Both the position numbers and the translations under genes were made by a program. The notes beneath the pieces are model-generated. The model saw only the letters and a list, made by a program, of their open reading frames with translations. It ran no database searches and was not told the origin of the DNA. From contig JAIORK010000032.1 in assembly GCA_021108215.1 (NCBI GenBank), positions 62,001-126,000 of the forward strand: a DNA stretch of 64,000 nt, written 5' to 3'. This DNA comes from a bacterium. GTDB taxonomy: Bacteria > Oederibacteriota > JAAXVQ01 > JAUVAV01. Positions 1 through 9,965 of the stretch are shown one piece after another (position 1 is the stretch's first letter; each line of letters starts with the position of its first letter).

Positions 1-1
1 G

Positions 2-115
2 AGCTATGCACAGTTATTGAATGAGCTTATTTATTTTGGAGAAAAAACGCGGATAAAGTGGGCGGTAGATTTTTATCCAAGGAGGGCCAATGATAGCTTC
101 AATGCTAAACCTTAG
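2..115 (+). CDS. cse2: Cse2 (CasB), C-terminal end only
   Basis: The reading frame entering the window encodes about 37 residues, beginning SYAQLLNELIYFGEKTRIKW and continuing AVDFYP, before a TAG at 113-115. The pattern of a leucine-rich helix, an aromatic-Gly-Asp/Glu step and a Lys/Arg-Trp-Ala-x-Asp-Phe-Tyr ending is what the last helix of Cse2 looks like. Cse2 is the small subunit (two copies) of the type I-E Cascade complex. The frame overlaps the start of cas6e by 26 bp, as expected inside a cas operon. Most of the gene lies outside the window, so the call rests on a short C-terminus plus context. Confidence 0.7.
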   Translation, partial: SYAQLLNELIYFGEKTRIKWAVDFYPRRANDSFNAKP

Positions 116-695
116 TCGTAAGGATTGTAAAGATTGGCAACTTAAAGATGGATACAGCATGCATCGGATTGTTTATTCATTATTTCCCAAGCAGGAAAAC
201 GAAACCAGAGAGTTTTTGTTTGCTGATAAAGGTATTGCAGGGCAGTGCCATCGAATATTAATTCTATCCAAACGCCTACCGGAAAAACCTGATTTTGGAG
301 AAATAACATCAAAAGAAATTTCTGAATCTATTTTAAGCCATGATCACTATGGCTTTGAAATCACGCTTAATCCTGCGACTAGGAACGGTCAGTCCCGAAA
401 ACTTATACCGGTACGCGGCAAAGATAATCTTTGCGAGTGGTTTATTAAAAAGTCGCTAACTACGGGATTTGAAATTGATCCCAACAGTTTGTGCGTGGGT
501 CAAACTCAGGTACAGCAATTTGACAAAATAAAGGAGGGGACTAAATTTTTACATACACACGGATCAGCAACGTTTACAGGAAAGCTAAAAGTGACCAGCA
601 GAGAACTTTTTAAAAAAAGTTTTGAGCAAGGTATAGGACGAGCCAGGGGCTTTGGGTTTGGCTTGCTTCAAATTGTGCCAATGAAAAGTAATTAA
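90..695 (+). CDS. cas6e: Cas6e (CasE/Cse3) crRNA endonuclease
   Basis: This 201-aa protein is the type I-E pre-crRNA processing nuclease, which cuts in the repeat hairpin and stays bound to the crRNA 3' end in Cascade. The N-terminal motif GYSMHRIVYSLFP contains His25, which aligns with the catalytic histidine of E. coli CasE (His20). The C-terminus carries the glycine-rich RNA-binding loop GIGRARGFGFGLLQI. The length is normal for the family. The ATG at 90 follows the Shine-Dalgarno AAGGAGG at 79-85. The gene sits between cse2 and cas7e rather than after cas5e as in E. coli. Confidence 0.93.
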   Translation: MIASMLNLSRKDCKDWQLKDGYSMHRIVYSLFPKQENETREFLFADKGIAGQCHRILILSKRLPEKPDFGEITSKEISESILSHDHYGFEITLNPATRNGQSRKLIPVRGKDNLCEWFIKKSLTTGFEIDPNSLCVGQTQVQQFDKIKEGTKFLHTHGSATFTGKLKVTSRELFKKSFEQGIGRARGFGFGLLQIVPMKSN

Positions 696-723
696 AATAT
701 TACTTAAAAAACAGGAGGCTAAC

Positions 724-1893
724 ATGAAAAAGAATCAAACAAAGAATCCTTATCAGAGCATGCACATAGAGTATCACATTATTCAGTCATTTCCGGTTAC
801 TTGTCTGAATCGGGATGATGTAGGTGCTCCAAAAACCGCTATGATCGGTGGTACGACTCGTGCCAGAGTCAGCAGTCAGTGCTGGAAACGTCAAGTGCGA
901 CTTACACTTCGTGATCTGGGTATTGAATTGGGAAGCAGAACAAAATTAATCGCTGAGCTGATTGCTACAGCATGCAAGGAAAAAGGAGCTACTCCAGACC
1001 AGGCAAAAGCTTGTGGTGAAAAGGTGGAGCATATATTTATTAAAAAGAAAGAAGATAATAAAACAGCTAACTCTGGAAAAACAAAGAAGAATGATGAAGA
1101 TGAGAATGGTGAATCAGGAAATGACGACAAAACAGATACTCTTCTTTTTATAAGTCCGGCAGAAGTAAAACTCTTGGCTGAAGAATTCAAACAAGTCCAA
1201 TTCAAACCTGATGCGTTATTCAAACAAAAAGATGCAAAAAAACAAGCTAAAGAATTAGCAGATCTTATCGGTAAAACAGATGAACAAATCAATGCATTGG
1301 ATATAGCGCTTTTTGGCCGCATGGTGGCGCAAGCAGCAACACTGAATGTCGAGGCGGCATCATCCTTTGCTCATGCCATATCAACCCATAAAGTGACCAA
1401 TGAAGTTGAGTTTTTTACAGCCCTCGATGATGAGTCTAAGGAGCAGGGCTCTGCCCATATGGGGAGCTTAGAATTTAATTCTGCAACCTATTATCGGTAT
1501 ATCAGTCTGGATATTGGGCAGTTGTGGCAGACACTTGCCGGTCAAAATATTCCGGAATCCGTGGAGGTTTTTACCAAGGCGCTTTATATGGCAGTACCCA
1601 ACGCCCGTCAGACCTCGCAGTCCGGAGCGTCCCCTTGGGAGTTTGCCCGGATATTTGTACGCCGGGGACAGCGTTTGCAGGCACCATTTGAAACAGGCGT
1701 GAAAGCTCAAAATGGAGGATTTCTGGAACAAAGCATTAATGAGTTGTGCCAATATCTGGATAAAAAAGAAAAGCTAGCAGGTTCGCTTTTTGGGAAAATT
1801 AAGAAAGTTGATTTTGGGAAAGATGAAGCCTTTAACATAGACAAATTGATTGGAGAGATTAAATTCGGAATTGCGGAAGGCCGCGCGAAATGA
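724..1893 (+). CDS. cas7e: Cas7e (CasC/Cse4) Cascade backbone
   Basis: This 389-aa protein is the backbone subunit that polymerises along the crRNA in type I-E Cascade. Family marks include an N-terminal HIIQSFPVTCLNRDD stretch (about residues 18-32), the RVSSQCWKR motif (48-56) and the C-terminal PNARQTSQSGASPWEFA segment. Residues about 107-138 form a Lys/Asp/Glu/Asn-rich, probably disordered insertion. The AGGAGG Shine-Dalgarno lies 6 bp upstream of the ATG, and the stop overlaps the cas5e start by 4 bp, implying translational coupling. Confidence 0.95.
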   Translation: MKKNQTKNPYQSMHIEYHIIQSFPVTCLNRDDVGAPKTAMIGGTTRARVSSQCWKRQVRLTLRDLGIELGSRTKLIAELIATACKEKGATPDQAKACGEKVEHIFIKKKEDNKTANSGKTKKNDEDENGESGNDDKTDTLLFISPAEVKLLAEEFKQVQFKPDALFKQKDAKKQAKELADLIGKTDEQINALDIALFGRMVAQAATLNVEAASSFAHAISTHKVTNEVEFFTALDDESKEQGSAHMGSLEFNSATYYRYISLDIGQLWQTLAGQNIPESVEVFTKALYMAVPNARQTSQSGASPWEFARIFVRRGQRLQAPFETGVKAQNGGFLEQSINELCQYLDKKEKLAGSLFGKIKKVDFGKDEAFNIDKLIGEIKFGIAEGRAK

Positions 1894-2648
1894 AAACCAA
1901 ATATCTATTGTTATGGCTGGAAGCGCCTTTGCAATCATGGGGTGCGGATTCAAAGTTCGGCAGGCGGGATACCATGTCCTTTCCCACCAAATCCGGTGTT
2001 ATTGGAATTTTACTCTGCGCGATGGGCGCGTCAGGTGAACAGGCCGAACTGCTTTCGCGATTAGCACTACTCAAGCAGACAGTTATTTCATATGTGCCCG
2101 CTCGGAAAATGGAGAACGGGAAATCAGAGAAGACTGATCGTGAACCTCTTTTAAATGATTTTCACATGGTGGGAAGTGGGTATGATGACAAAAATCCATG
2201 GGAATCAATGCTCATCCCTATGACTTGGGATTCTGTAAAGAAAAAGTCTGGTAAAGCAAATAATGCAGATGGTTCAAGAGGTGGAACAAAAATTACTTAC
2301 AGGTATTATCTACAGGATGCTAAATTTGCAGTAATAATGGAAGTACCTGACAAAATGGCAGATGACTTTTCCGAGGCATTACAAAATCCAGTTTATGATG
2401 TTTATCTTGGGAGGAAAAATTGTGTACCAACAGATATAATTTATCGCGGAAACTATGAAAGCGAAGCAGTAGCATTAAAACGAGCTGCGGAAATTGCAGA
2501 AGAAAAGGGGGCGTTGGCAGAAGATTTCAAGGTCATAGACGGAGAGTATAATGATGATGGCGAAACAATGACCTTGAATGACATACCAGTTCAGTTTGGC
2601 GAGATCAAGCGTTACCGCGACAGAAAAGTAACGGTGATTCAATCGTGA
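1890..2648 (+). CDS. cas5e: Cas5e (CasD) Cascade subunit
   Basis: This 252-aa RAMP protein caps the 5' handle of the crRNA in type I-E Cascade. The N-terminus (LLLWLEAPLQSWGADSKF, then RRDTMSFPTKSGVIGIL) is the standard Cas5 signature, with a conserved Gln-Ser-Trp-Gly and the pro-thr-lys-Ser-Gly-Val-Ile-Gly helix start. The C-terminal part has the YLGRKNCVPT motif. It overlaps cas7e by an ATGA and is itself overlapped by the GTG start of cas1. Confidence 0.95.
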   Translation: MKTKYLLLWLEAPLQSWGADSKFGRRDTMSFPTKSGVIGILLCAMGASGEQAELLSRLALLKQTVISYVPARKMENGKSEKTDREPLLNDFHMVGSGYDDKNPWESMLIPMTWDSVKKKSGKANNADGSRGGTKITYRYYLQDAKFAVIMEVPDKMADDFSEALQNPVYDVYLGRKNCVPTDIIYRGNYESEAVALKRAAEIAEEKGALAEDFKVIDGEYNDDGETMTLNDIPVQFGEIKRYRDRKVTVIQS

Positions 2649-3547
2649 GCGGGACATCATCTTCAGCGAGTGAAAAAAGTCAAAGGCTATTCATCAAGGT
2701 TACAAAAGCCAGTTTGCCACAAGTAAAAGACAAGTATCCGTTTTTGTATCTGGAACGGGGCCGACTGGAGATAGATGATAGTAGTGTCAAATGGATTGAT
2801 TGCGATGGCAATGTAGTTCGATTGCCGATTGCTACTATCAATACGGTATTGTTAGGACCGGGAACGTCTATAACCCATGAAGCAGTAAAAGTTATGGCAA
2901 CTGCTAATTGTTCTGTTTGTTGGGTTGGAGAAGATTCCTTGTTGTTTTATGCAGTGGGGCAGAGTCCGACATCAGATTCGAGTAATCTGCGGTCACAAAT
3001 GTTGCTGGCTACTGACAAGGAAAAATCCGTGGAAGTCGCCAGGCGGATGTATGCCCGGCGTTTTCCTTCGGCACAACTGGAAGGGAAAAATCTCAAAGAA
3101 ATGATGGGCATGGAAGGTTATCGAGTCCGCCGGATGTATGAGCAAAAAGCGGCTAAATACAATGTAGGGTGGAAGGGAAGATATTATCAGCCGGGTAAGT
3201 TTGAGTTTGGAGATATAACAAACCGGGTTTTAACATCAGCTAATGCAGCGCTTTACGGTATTCTGACCTCGGCTGTTTACAGCATGGGATACGCACCGCA
3301 CATTGGGTTTATACATTCCGGTAGTCCGTTGCCTTTTGTTTATGATTTGGCGGATTTATACAAAGAAAATCTTTGTATTGATTTGGCGTTTGTATTGACT
3401 TTGGAATTGGCAGGAAAATATAACAAGGCAAAGGTGTCTTCTGCATTCCGTAAGCGGGTAATAGAAATGGACTTGTTGGCGAAAATCGGTCCGGATATTA
3501 AAGAAATGTTATATGGAGGGAATGATGTTGGTGGTAATAGCGAATAA
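2645..3547 (+). CDS. cas1: Cas1 integrase, type I-E
   Basis: This 300-aa protein is the catalytic subunit of the spacer-acquisition complex. The expected metal ligands are visible: Glu157 in MEGYRVRRMY, His224 in GFIHSG, and Asp234 and Asp237 in PFVYDLADLYK. Their spacing (67, 10 and 3 residues) equals that of E. coli Cas1 (E141, H208, D218, D221). Translation starts at a GTG that overlaps the cas5e TGA by 4 bp. The first dozen residues are Ser-rich and probably disordered. All catalytic residues are intact, so adaptation is likely still possible. Confidence 0.96.
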   Translation: MSGTSSSASEKSQRLFIKVTKASLPQVKDKYPFLYLERGRLEIDDSSVKWIDCDGNVVRLPIATINTVLLGPGTSITHEAVKVMATANCSVCWVGEDSLLFYAVGQSPTSDSSNLRSQMLLATDKEKSVEVARRMYARRFPSAQLEGKNLKEMMGMEGYRVRRMYEQKAAKYNVGWKGRYYQPGKFEFGDITNRVLTSANAALYGILTSAVYSMGYAPHIGFIHSGSPLPFVYDLADLYKENLCIDLAFVLTLELAGKYNKAKVSSAFRKRVIEMDLLAKIGPDIKEMLYGGNDVGGNSE

Positions 3548-3812
3548 TATTCCGCCCGCAGTTCGAGGCAGAATGAAATTATGGTTTGTTGAACCGCGTC
3601 CCAATGTATTTGTTTCAGGAATTAAAGATTCAGTGGCGGATAATATCATTGAGTATTTATATAAATATTGTCCGGAAGAATCTGGCTTAGTTATTTTTCA
3701 AAGAATAAGAAAATCTCCTGGATATAAAATTTGGGGAATAGGGGATATAACTCGGGCACTCATAGAAATAAGTGGATTACAGTTAATACAAGAGAAAAAT
3801 GGTACTGTTTAA
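3525..3812 (+). CDS. cas2: Cas2, type I-E
   Basis: This roughly 95-aa protein is the structural partner of Cas1 in spacer integration. The sequence from MLVVIANNIPPAVRGRMKLW onward is typical of the Cas2e (CasB-type) family. I prefer the ATG at 3525 because GGAGGG at 3515-3520 is correctly spaced for it. In-frame ATGs at 3513 and 3522 are possible but have no room for a ribosome site. The gene overlaps the end of cas1 by 23 bp. The CRISPR array starts 50 bp after the stop, so part of the leader may lie within this gene. Confidence 0.92.
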   Translation: MLVVIANNIPPAVRGRMKLWFVEPRPNVFVSGIKDSVADNIIEYLYKYCPEESGLVIFQRIRKSPGYKIWGIGDITRALIEISGLQLIQEKNGTV

Positions 3813-3862
3813 ATATAACCATATTTTGTATAGTTGAAAAACTAGTTATACATAATGTTGGT
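3813..3862 (+). promoter_or_regulatory. CRISPR leader (short)
   Basis: This AT-rich 50-bp stretch separates the cas2 stop from the first repeat. It carries an inverted pair TGTATA/TATACA (about 3827-3850). The cas-proximal end is the leader end because the repeat orientation matches E. coli I-E repeats and the degenerate last repeat is at the far end. I see no convincing -10/-35 pair, so the array promoter may be in cas2 or the array may be read from the cas operon. Confidence 0.5.
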
Positions 3863-6800
3863 ATTTTCCCCACGCGAGTGGGGGTGTTTCTGATGTTTTG
3901 GGACACGCTTTTATTATCCCCTAATTTTCCCCACGCGAGTGGGGGTGTTTCTAAATAGATGGCTATATGGAGGATTTAAATGAAATTTTCCCCACGCGAG
4001 TGGGGGTGTTTCTAAAGGATATGCGGGTTTAGTAATACGACTACCATTTTCCCCACGCGAGTGGGGGTGTTTCTCTCGCCGACGGGCGGAAAACGGAGAG
4101 GGAGAAATTTTCCCCACGCGAGTGGGGGTGTTTCTTTTTATGATGATAAACCAAGCAATAAAAAATGATTTTCCCCACGCGAGTGGGGGTGTTTCTTTTA
4201 CGTCCAGCATAATCCTTCATCTCCATTCATTTTCCCCACGCGAGTGGGGGTGTTTCTGGTTTTAACATTGCCTAGACCTCCTCTTATTTATTTTCCCCAC
4301 GCGAGTGGGGGTGTTTCCTTTCCTTATTTCACCTATCGGCAGCGGCCTTGATTTTCCCCACGCGAGTGGGGGTGTTTCTCGTATGCATATTGAGTATGAT
4401 ATACAACAATGATTTTCCCCACGCGAGTGGGGGTGTTTCCAAACGCAGGGGGTTTGGACTGGGTATAATACGATTTTCCCCACGCGAGTGGGGGTGTTTC
4501 CCACAGGCAAATAAATCACGTGGTGTGAATTTCATTTTCCCCACGCGAGTGGGGGTGTTTCTATCTTGCCGACTTGTCAAGCCAAGTCATCAAAATTTTC
4601 CCCACGCGAGTGGGGGTGTTTCTCCAAGATGCATTTTCAAGTACAAGTATTTTTTATTTTCCCCACGCGAGTGGGGGTGTTTCTAAGCGGTTTTTAGGAC
4701 TTGAACACAAAAAACAATTTTCCCCACGCGAGTGGGGGTGTTTCTCGAATAGGTTTTTGCAGCACTTGTAAGTATGGATTTTCCCCACGCGAGTGGGGGT
4801 GTTTCTCTATGACACGCTGCGGAACAAGAACATCATCGATTTTCCCCACGCGAGTGGGGGTGTTTCATGAATCTGTACCGTTTCACTTTTCTCTAGATAA
4901 TTTTCCCCACGCGAGTGGGGGTGTTTCTGACTCACCGTCGGCGCGGATGCTCGCGGTGGCATTTTCCCCACGCGAGTGGGGGTGTTTCTAGAGAGACCTG
5001 TGATGTACTACTAGCCTCAAGATTTTCCCCACGCGAGTGGGGGTGTTTCTTGATGGCGTCCGCATCTGGTGGACATATCGCGATTTTCCCCACGCGAGTG
5101 GGGGTGTTTCTGCTACCGTATCCCTGGTCGTATGCATGAATGAATTTTCCCCACGCGAGTGGGGGTGTTTCTGGATAAAAGATCAAACACACATAATTAC
5201 GGTCATTTTCCCCACGCGAGTGGGGGTGTTTCTGCTAAACGTGGCAATCCTAGCCTGATTGATCTATTTTCCCCACGCGAGTGGGGGTGTTTCTTGTTTT
5301 TCTACTGTGTCGATAACAAATTTATTATTTTCCCCACGCGAGTGGGGGTGTTTCTATGATGTCATTGCTATTGATGTCTGCGGGATGATTTTCCCCACGC
5401 GAGTGGGGGTGTTTCTGATGCCATGCGAATCAAAGAAGGTCATGGTCAATTTTCCCCACGCGAGTGGGGGTGTTTCTTCACCGGCGCAGCTAATCAACGC
5501 AACGATCAAATTTTCCCCACGCGAGTGGGGGTGTTTCCACCGGCGACGGGTCCAGCTTTACGGGGATCGAATTTTCCCCACGCGAGTGGGGGTGTTTCTA
5601 ATAAACTGTGAACGGTCTTGGTTGGTTCCAGATTTTCCCCACGCGAGTGGGGGTGTTTCTCGTTTTGACTACACAAATCTTGATGTATAGCAATTTTCCC
5701 CACGCGAGTGGGGGTGTTTCTTCCGCGTATCCGACTACGCCATTAGTGATGTCATTTTCCCCACGCGAGTGGGGGTGTTTCTTAAGACGCGCGAAAAGTA
5801 TCCCGGCTTAATGAATTTTCCCCACGCGAGTGGGGGTGTTTCTTATTGGAGCAGGAGGAACAGTAGATGTAGGTGATTTTCCCCACGCGAGTGGGGGTGT
5901 TTCTACCCCTACAGCAAGTGCATCAGGTAGCGCGAAATTTTCCCCACGCGAGTGGGGGTGTTTCTTCCAAACACCACCAACACTTTTATTATGTGCGATT
6001 TTCCCCACGCGAGTGGGGGTGTTTCTATATTCTTGCGTCGTCATCTCTCCCAGGTTTTATTTTCCCCACGCGAGTGGGGGTGTTTCTTGAGCGTCATTAT
6101 TGCGGTATGTCTGATTGTAATTTTCCCCACGCGAGTGGGGGTGTTTCTATAAAGCGTTACATACATCAACGGATGGGATTATTTTCCCCACGCGAGTGGG
6201 GGTGTTTCTCGTTTAAGCGTGGTGGTGAAGCGGTCAACCAAATTTTCCCCACGCGAGTGGGGGTGTTTCTAAAATAGGGTGGGTATGACTATTTTATACC
6301 CAATTTTCCCCACGCGAGTGGGGGTGTTTCTCTAAAAAAATTATATTCACCCCAGGTGTGCGGATTTTCCCCACGCGAGTGGGGGTGTTTCTAGAGCCAG
6401 GTAAGTTAATCGCGTCTTGTAAAGATTTTCCCCACGCGAGTGGGGGTGTTTCTCAGTTAAGGCAACACGTTTGCCTATGGAAAAGATTTTCCCCACGCGA
6501 GTGGGGGTGTTTCTCTCTTATATCCGCTGTTGTTGCTTTATATGGAATTTTCCCCACGCGAGTGGGGGTGTTTCTCAAGATCCTGGTCGTCCTGTGCATA
6601 CATTACAATTTTCCCCACGCGAGTGGGGGTGTTTCTGATAGGAATTCGGTTGCAGAGTGCTGGAAGTTATTTTCCCCACGCGAGTGGGGGTGTTTCTCAC
6701 TTTTGATATCCCCTAAAGAAGTGGCAAAAATTTTCCCCACGCGAGTGGGGGTGTTTCTATTTCTAGTATTATAACGGACTTTGTAAAAGAATTTTCCCCA

Positions 6801-8652
6801 CGCGAGTGGGGGTGTTTCTTATATTGTAGGGGTGTTATGGTATACATATAAAATTTTCCCCACGCGAGTGGGGGTGTTTCCGATATAGAGATGAGCATAA
6901 AATTTACTATTTAATTTTCCCCACGCGAGTGGGGGTGTTTCTTGATAGCTAAAAGGTGGGCCTTTACAAGTCTCATTTTCCCCACGCGAGTGGGGGTGTT
7001 TCTCTAGAGCATAAATATAAAGCGTTGCATACATCAATTTTCCCCACGCGAGTGGGGGTGTTTCTTAATACTATCTACCCCCGAAAAGGGTGAATTGATT
7101 TTCCCCACGCGAGTGGGGGTGTTTCTTCCGAGCTCGATACTCTGGCTGCAACAGCGGGATTTTCCCCACGCGAGTGGGGGTGTTTCTTAAACTAAAAATT
7201 TATTGCGCAACTCGGGGAAATTTTCCCCACGCGAGTGGGGGTGTTTCTCTCCCTAGCGCTACCATAACCTCATGGTGGCGATTTTCCCCACGCGAGTGGG
7301 GGTGTTTCTTTGCATTATTAACCTTCCTTTAGCTGATTTTTATTTTCCCCACGCGAGTGGGGGTGTTTCTCAATTAAACGGGATGAGGAGGACACGAAAC
7401 GGATTTTCCCCACGCGAGTGGGGGTGTTTCTTTATAAAAAAACCCGCCAACCGCAGTAGAGCTATTTTCCCCACGCGAGTGGGGGTGTTTCTATAATTTG
7501 TGCTACCCGATGCGCTAGCGGTGGGATTTTCCCCACGCGAGTGGGGGTGTTTCTTTATAAAAATTGATCCGAAATATGCCGCATTAATTTTCCCCACGCG
7601 AGTGGGGGTGTTTCTTGATAACAAAAAGGCGGGCCTTTACAAGTCTCAATTTTCCCCACGCGAGTGGGGGTGTTTCTGATCTAACTCTAGAAATTACAAC
7701 TGGTAATAATTTTCCCCACGCGAGTGGGGGTGTTTCTTTAAAATATGGTATCCAACCATTAATCAGGGGATTTTCCCCACGCGAGTGGGGGTGTTTCTCA
7801 GTTAAAGCAACACGTTTGCCAATGGAAAAGATTTTCCCCACGCGAGTGGGGGTGTTTCTCTATAATATGCGTATAGGAAATGATCCATTAGATTTTCCCC
7901 ACGCGAGTGGGGGTGTTTCTACCCGATAGGGAACTTAACTGTTGGGTAAGTTAATTTTCCCCACGCGAGTGGGGGTGTTTCTATTTCAAATCATCGGCAT
8001 TAAGTCCTTGCTGAATTTTCCCCACGCGAGTGGGGGTGTTTCTAAACAACCGCTTATTTCTGTTGTGATAACTAAATTTTCCCCACGCGAGTGGGGGTGT
8101 TTCTGCTATTGTAAAAATGGCCGTAAAAGAAGCAATATTTTCCCCACGCGAGTGGGGGTGTTTCTTTTCATCGTTCCCCTCCTGTTATTTTCGATAGATT
8201 TTCCCCACGCGAGTGGGGGTGTTTCTTAGAAGAGGCAGGTGAAGATAAAAATGATTACATTTTCCCCACGCGAGTGGGGGTGTTTCAATCGCATCATGAA
8301 AAAGTCCGTGCCGAAATCGATTTTCCCCACGCGAGTGGGGGTGTTTCTCTTGCGTCGCGTTCGGTGTCGTATAAGTGCGGATTTTCCCCACGCGAGTGGG
8401 GGTGTTTCCCACAGACAGACATAAATGCCGCGTAGATGTGCATTTTCCCCACGCGAGTGGGGGTGTTTCTAATAACGTCGCTTACGCCATAAGGGGGAAT
8501 CAATTTTCCCCACGCGAGTGGGGGTGTTTCTTGCATATTGCTACACATATTCAGTCGGCAATGATTTTCCCCACGCGAGTGGGGGTGTTTCTGTACTTTT
8601 GGCGTTATGCGGGGAGAAGAAAAAATTTTCCCCACGCGAGTGGGGGTGAACC
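3863..8652 (+). CRISPR. Type I-E CRISPR array, 79 repeats and 78 spacers
   Basis: By direct count there are 79 repeats. The 28-nt core starts ATTTTCCCCACGCGAG and ends TGGGGGTGTTTC, with CCCCACGCGAGTGGGG forming the stem. Repeats recur every 61 bp (33 nt between cores). Five intervals of 62 and one of 60 all fall among repeats 49-68. The core shows no change that I could see until the final copy at 8625, whose last four bases are replaced (AACC instead of TTTC), the usual leader-distal decay. The base after the core is T in 70 of 78 copies, C in 6 and A in 2. Orientation matches E. coli type I-E repeats, so crRNAs are made on the plus strand. Confidence 0.99.
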
Positions 8653-8688
8653 GATTTTTTCGAATTATAGCGAGACTGGAATTATGTT

Positions 8689-8717
8689 TTGAGATACTAT
8701 GAAAAATACCCTATAAT
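8689..8717 (+). promoter_or_regulatory. Sigma-70-type promoter for the Bro-N gene
   Basis: TTGAGA at 8689-8694 and TATAAT at 8712-8717 are separated by 17 bp, close to the consensus arrangement. The Bro-N gene starts 115 bp downstream. The stretch between the array end (8652) and 8831 holds nothing else that I recognise except an AAGAAAATAGAGAAAT-like leader segment also seen before later genes. Confidence 0.55.
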
Positions 8718-8831
8718 CCTACAGGGACAATGCTGATGTGAAAAATATTTTAAATATTGTGCAAGAAAATAGAGAAATGTTGGTCAAACTGTATAGGGGG
8801 AATATCCTGTACAGAGGAGGACTGAGAAAAG

Positions 8832-9701
8832 ATGGCAAACAGTATTGCGATTTTTAAGGGGGAAAAGATTAGGAAGACGATTTACAAGAATGAGTGGTGG
8901 TTTTCGGTGGTGGATATAATTGAAGCATTAACAGGAAATGATCGCCCAAGAAAATACTGGAATGATCTCAAGAAAAAGGTGATAGATGAAGGTTATTCTG
9001 AACTGTCCGAAAAAATCGGACAGTTGAAATTAGAAGCTCCTGATGGCAAATTACGTGAAACCGACTGCGCCAACACCGAGGGAATTTTTCGCATTATCCA
9101 ATCCATTCCATCGCCAAAAGCCGAACCATTCAAACGATGGCTGGCAAAAGTAGGTTATGAACGGGTGCAGGAGATTGAAGATCCTGAACTAAGCACAAAG
9201 AGAACACGAGAGCTGTACAAAGCCAAAGGGTACTCGGATACCTGGATTGAAAAGCGAATGAGGGGAATCGCTATTCGCGAAGAACTAACAGATGAATGGA
9301 AAAATCGAGGTGCCAGAGAAGAAACGGATTATGAGATATTGACTGCAGAGATATCAAAAGCAACATTTGGTATTATACCAGCTGAGTATAAGAAGATTAA
9401 AGGTCTCAAGCGTCAGAACCTGCGTGATCATATGGATGATTTCGAGTTGATTTTTACCATGCTGGGAGAGCGTTCAACCACAGAGATTCATCGCAATGAA
9501 AATTCTCAAGGGACGAAGAAACTTAAAGTAGATTCTCGTGCTGGGGGTAAAATAGCCGGCAATGCACGCAAAGCTTTAGAAAAAAAATTAAAACGTCCTA
9601 TTGTTTCCAGTGAAAATTATTTATCCGCTCCACAGAGTGCTAAAAAAATTGGCGCGAACCCCAAGCAATCAAAAAAGTCCAGGAAGGTTCGCGGATCATG
9701 A
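8832..9701 (+). CDS. Bro-N domain protein (phage antirepressor-like)
   Basis: This 289-aa protein starts with a Bro-N domain: residues about 5-115 include TIYKNEWWFSVVDIIEALTG, then RKYWNDLKKKV and a RIIQSIPSPKAEPFKRWLAKVG segment. The C-terminal half contains a four-helix-like region and ends in a Lys-rich tail. Bro-N proteins occur in phages and mobile regions and can bind DNA, but the cellular role of this type is not settled. The ATG follows an AGAGGAGG site. A strong terminator follows at 9762. It is the best preserved member of a group whose remnants lie at 9966 and 10466. Confidence 0.8.
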   Translation: MANSIAIFKGEKIRKTIYKNEWWFSVVDIIEALTGNDRPRKYWNDLKKKVIDEGYSELSEKIGQLKLEAPDGKLRETDCANTEGIFRIIQSIPSPKAEPFKRWLAKVGYERVQEIEDPELSTKRTRELYKAKGYSDTWIEKRMRGIAIREELTDEWKNRGAREETDYEILTAEISKATFGIIPAEYKKIKGLKRQNLRDHMDDFELIFTMLGERSTTEIHRNENSQGTKKLKVDSRAGGKIAGNARKALEKKLKRPIVSSENYLSAPQSAKKIGANPKQSKKSRKVRGS

Positions 9702-9719
9702 AAAATAGTCCGTGCATTT

Positions 9720-9908
9720 TACGGGACGTAGTTCGGTGATACGGTAATAAAAATTCTCCTGAGGACATGTCTGGTTTTTAAAAAGGCATGTCCTTTTTTT
9801 ATTTATATCTGTAGCAGCGGTGCATCCCCAGTTGACGATGAGTTGTCCGAAAGAAAACAACTGAAAAATAAATGAAATAGTTTGCAAGGAAATGTGAGAA
9901 ATCCTGTC
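9720..9908 (+). repeat. Duplicated intergenic block, copy 1
   Basis: The roughly 185-bp segment starting TACGGGACGTAGTTCGG recurs at 10203-10385 with point differences (roughly 80-85% by eye). It holds a terminator hairpin in its first third and an AT-rich stretch with TTTGCAAGGAAAT in its last third. It lies after the Bro-N gene and before the DinD remnant, so it acts as both a 3' and a 5' flank. Confidence 0.8.
9762..9800 (+). terminator. Rho-independent terminator after Bro-N gene
   Basis: AGGACATG and CATGTCCT form an 8-bp stem around a T/A-rich loop, followed by seven T residues. The same structure recurs at 10245. Confidence 0.8.
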
Positions 9909-9965
9909 TATAGGGGTAGGGAACAGGCATGCCTGATCCTTACAATTGCACAAAGGAGGAAAAAG

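Noticed and set aside
3860-8690. Dozens of overlapping reading frames with repeated FPTRVGVF, PHASGGVS or TPTRVGK peptides
   Set aside because: They are translations of the CRISPR repeat in all frames, not genes.
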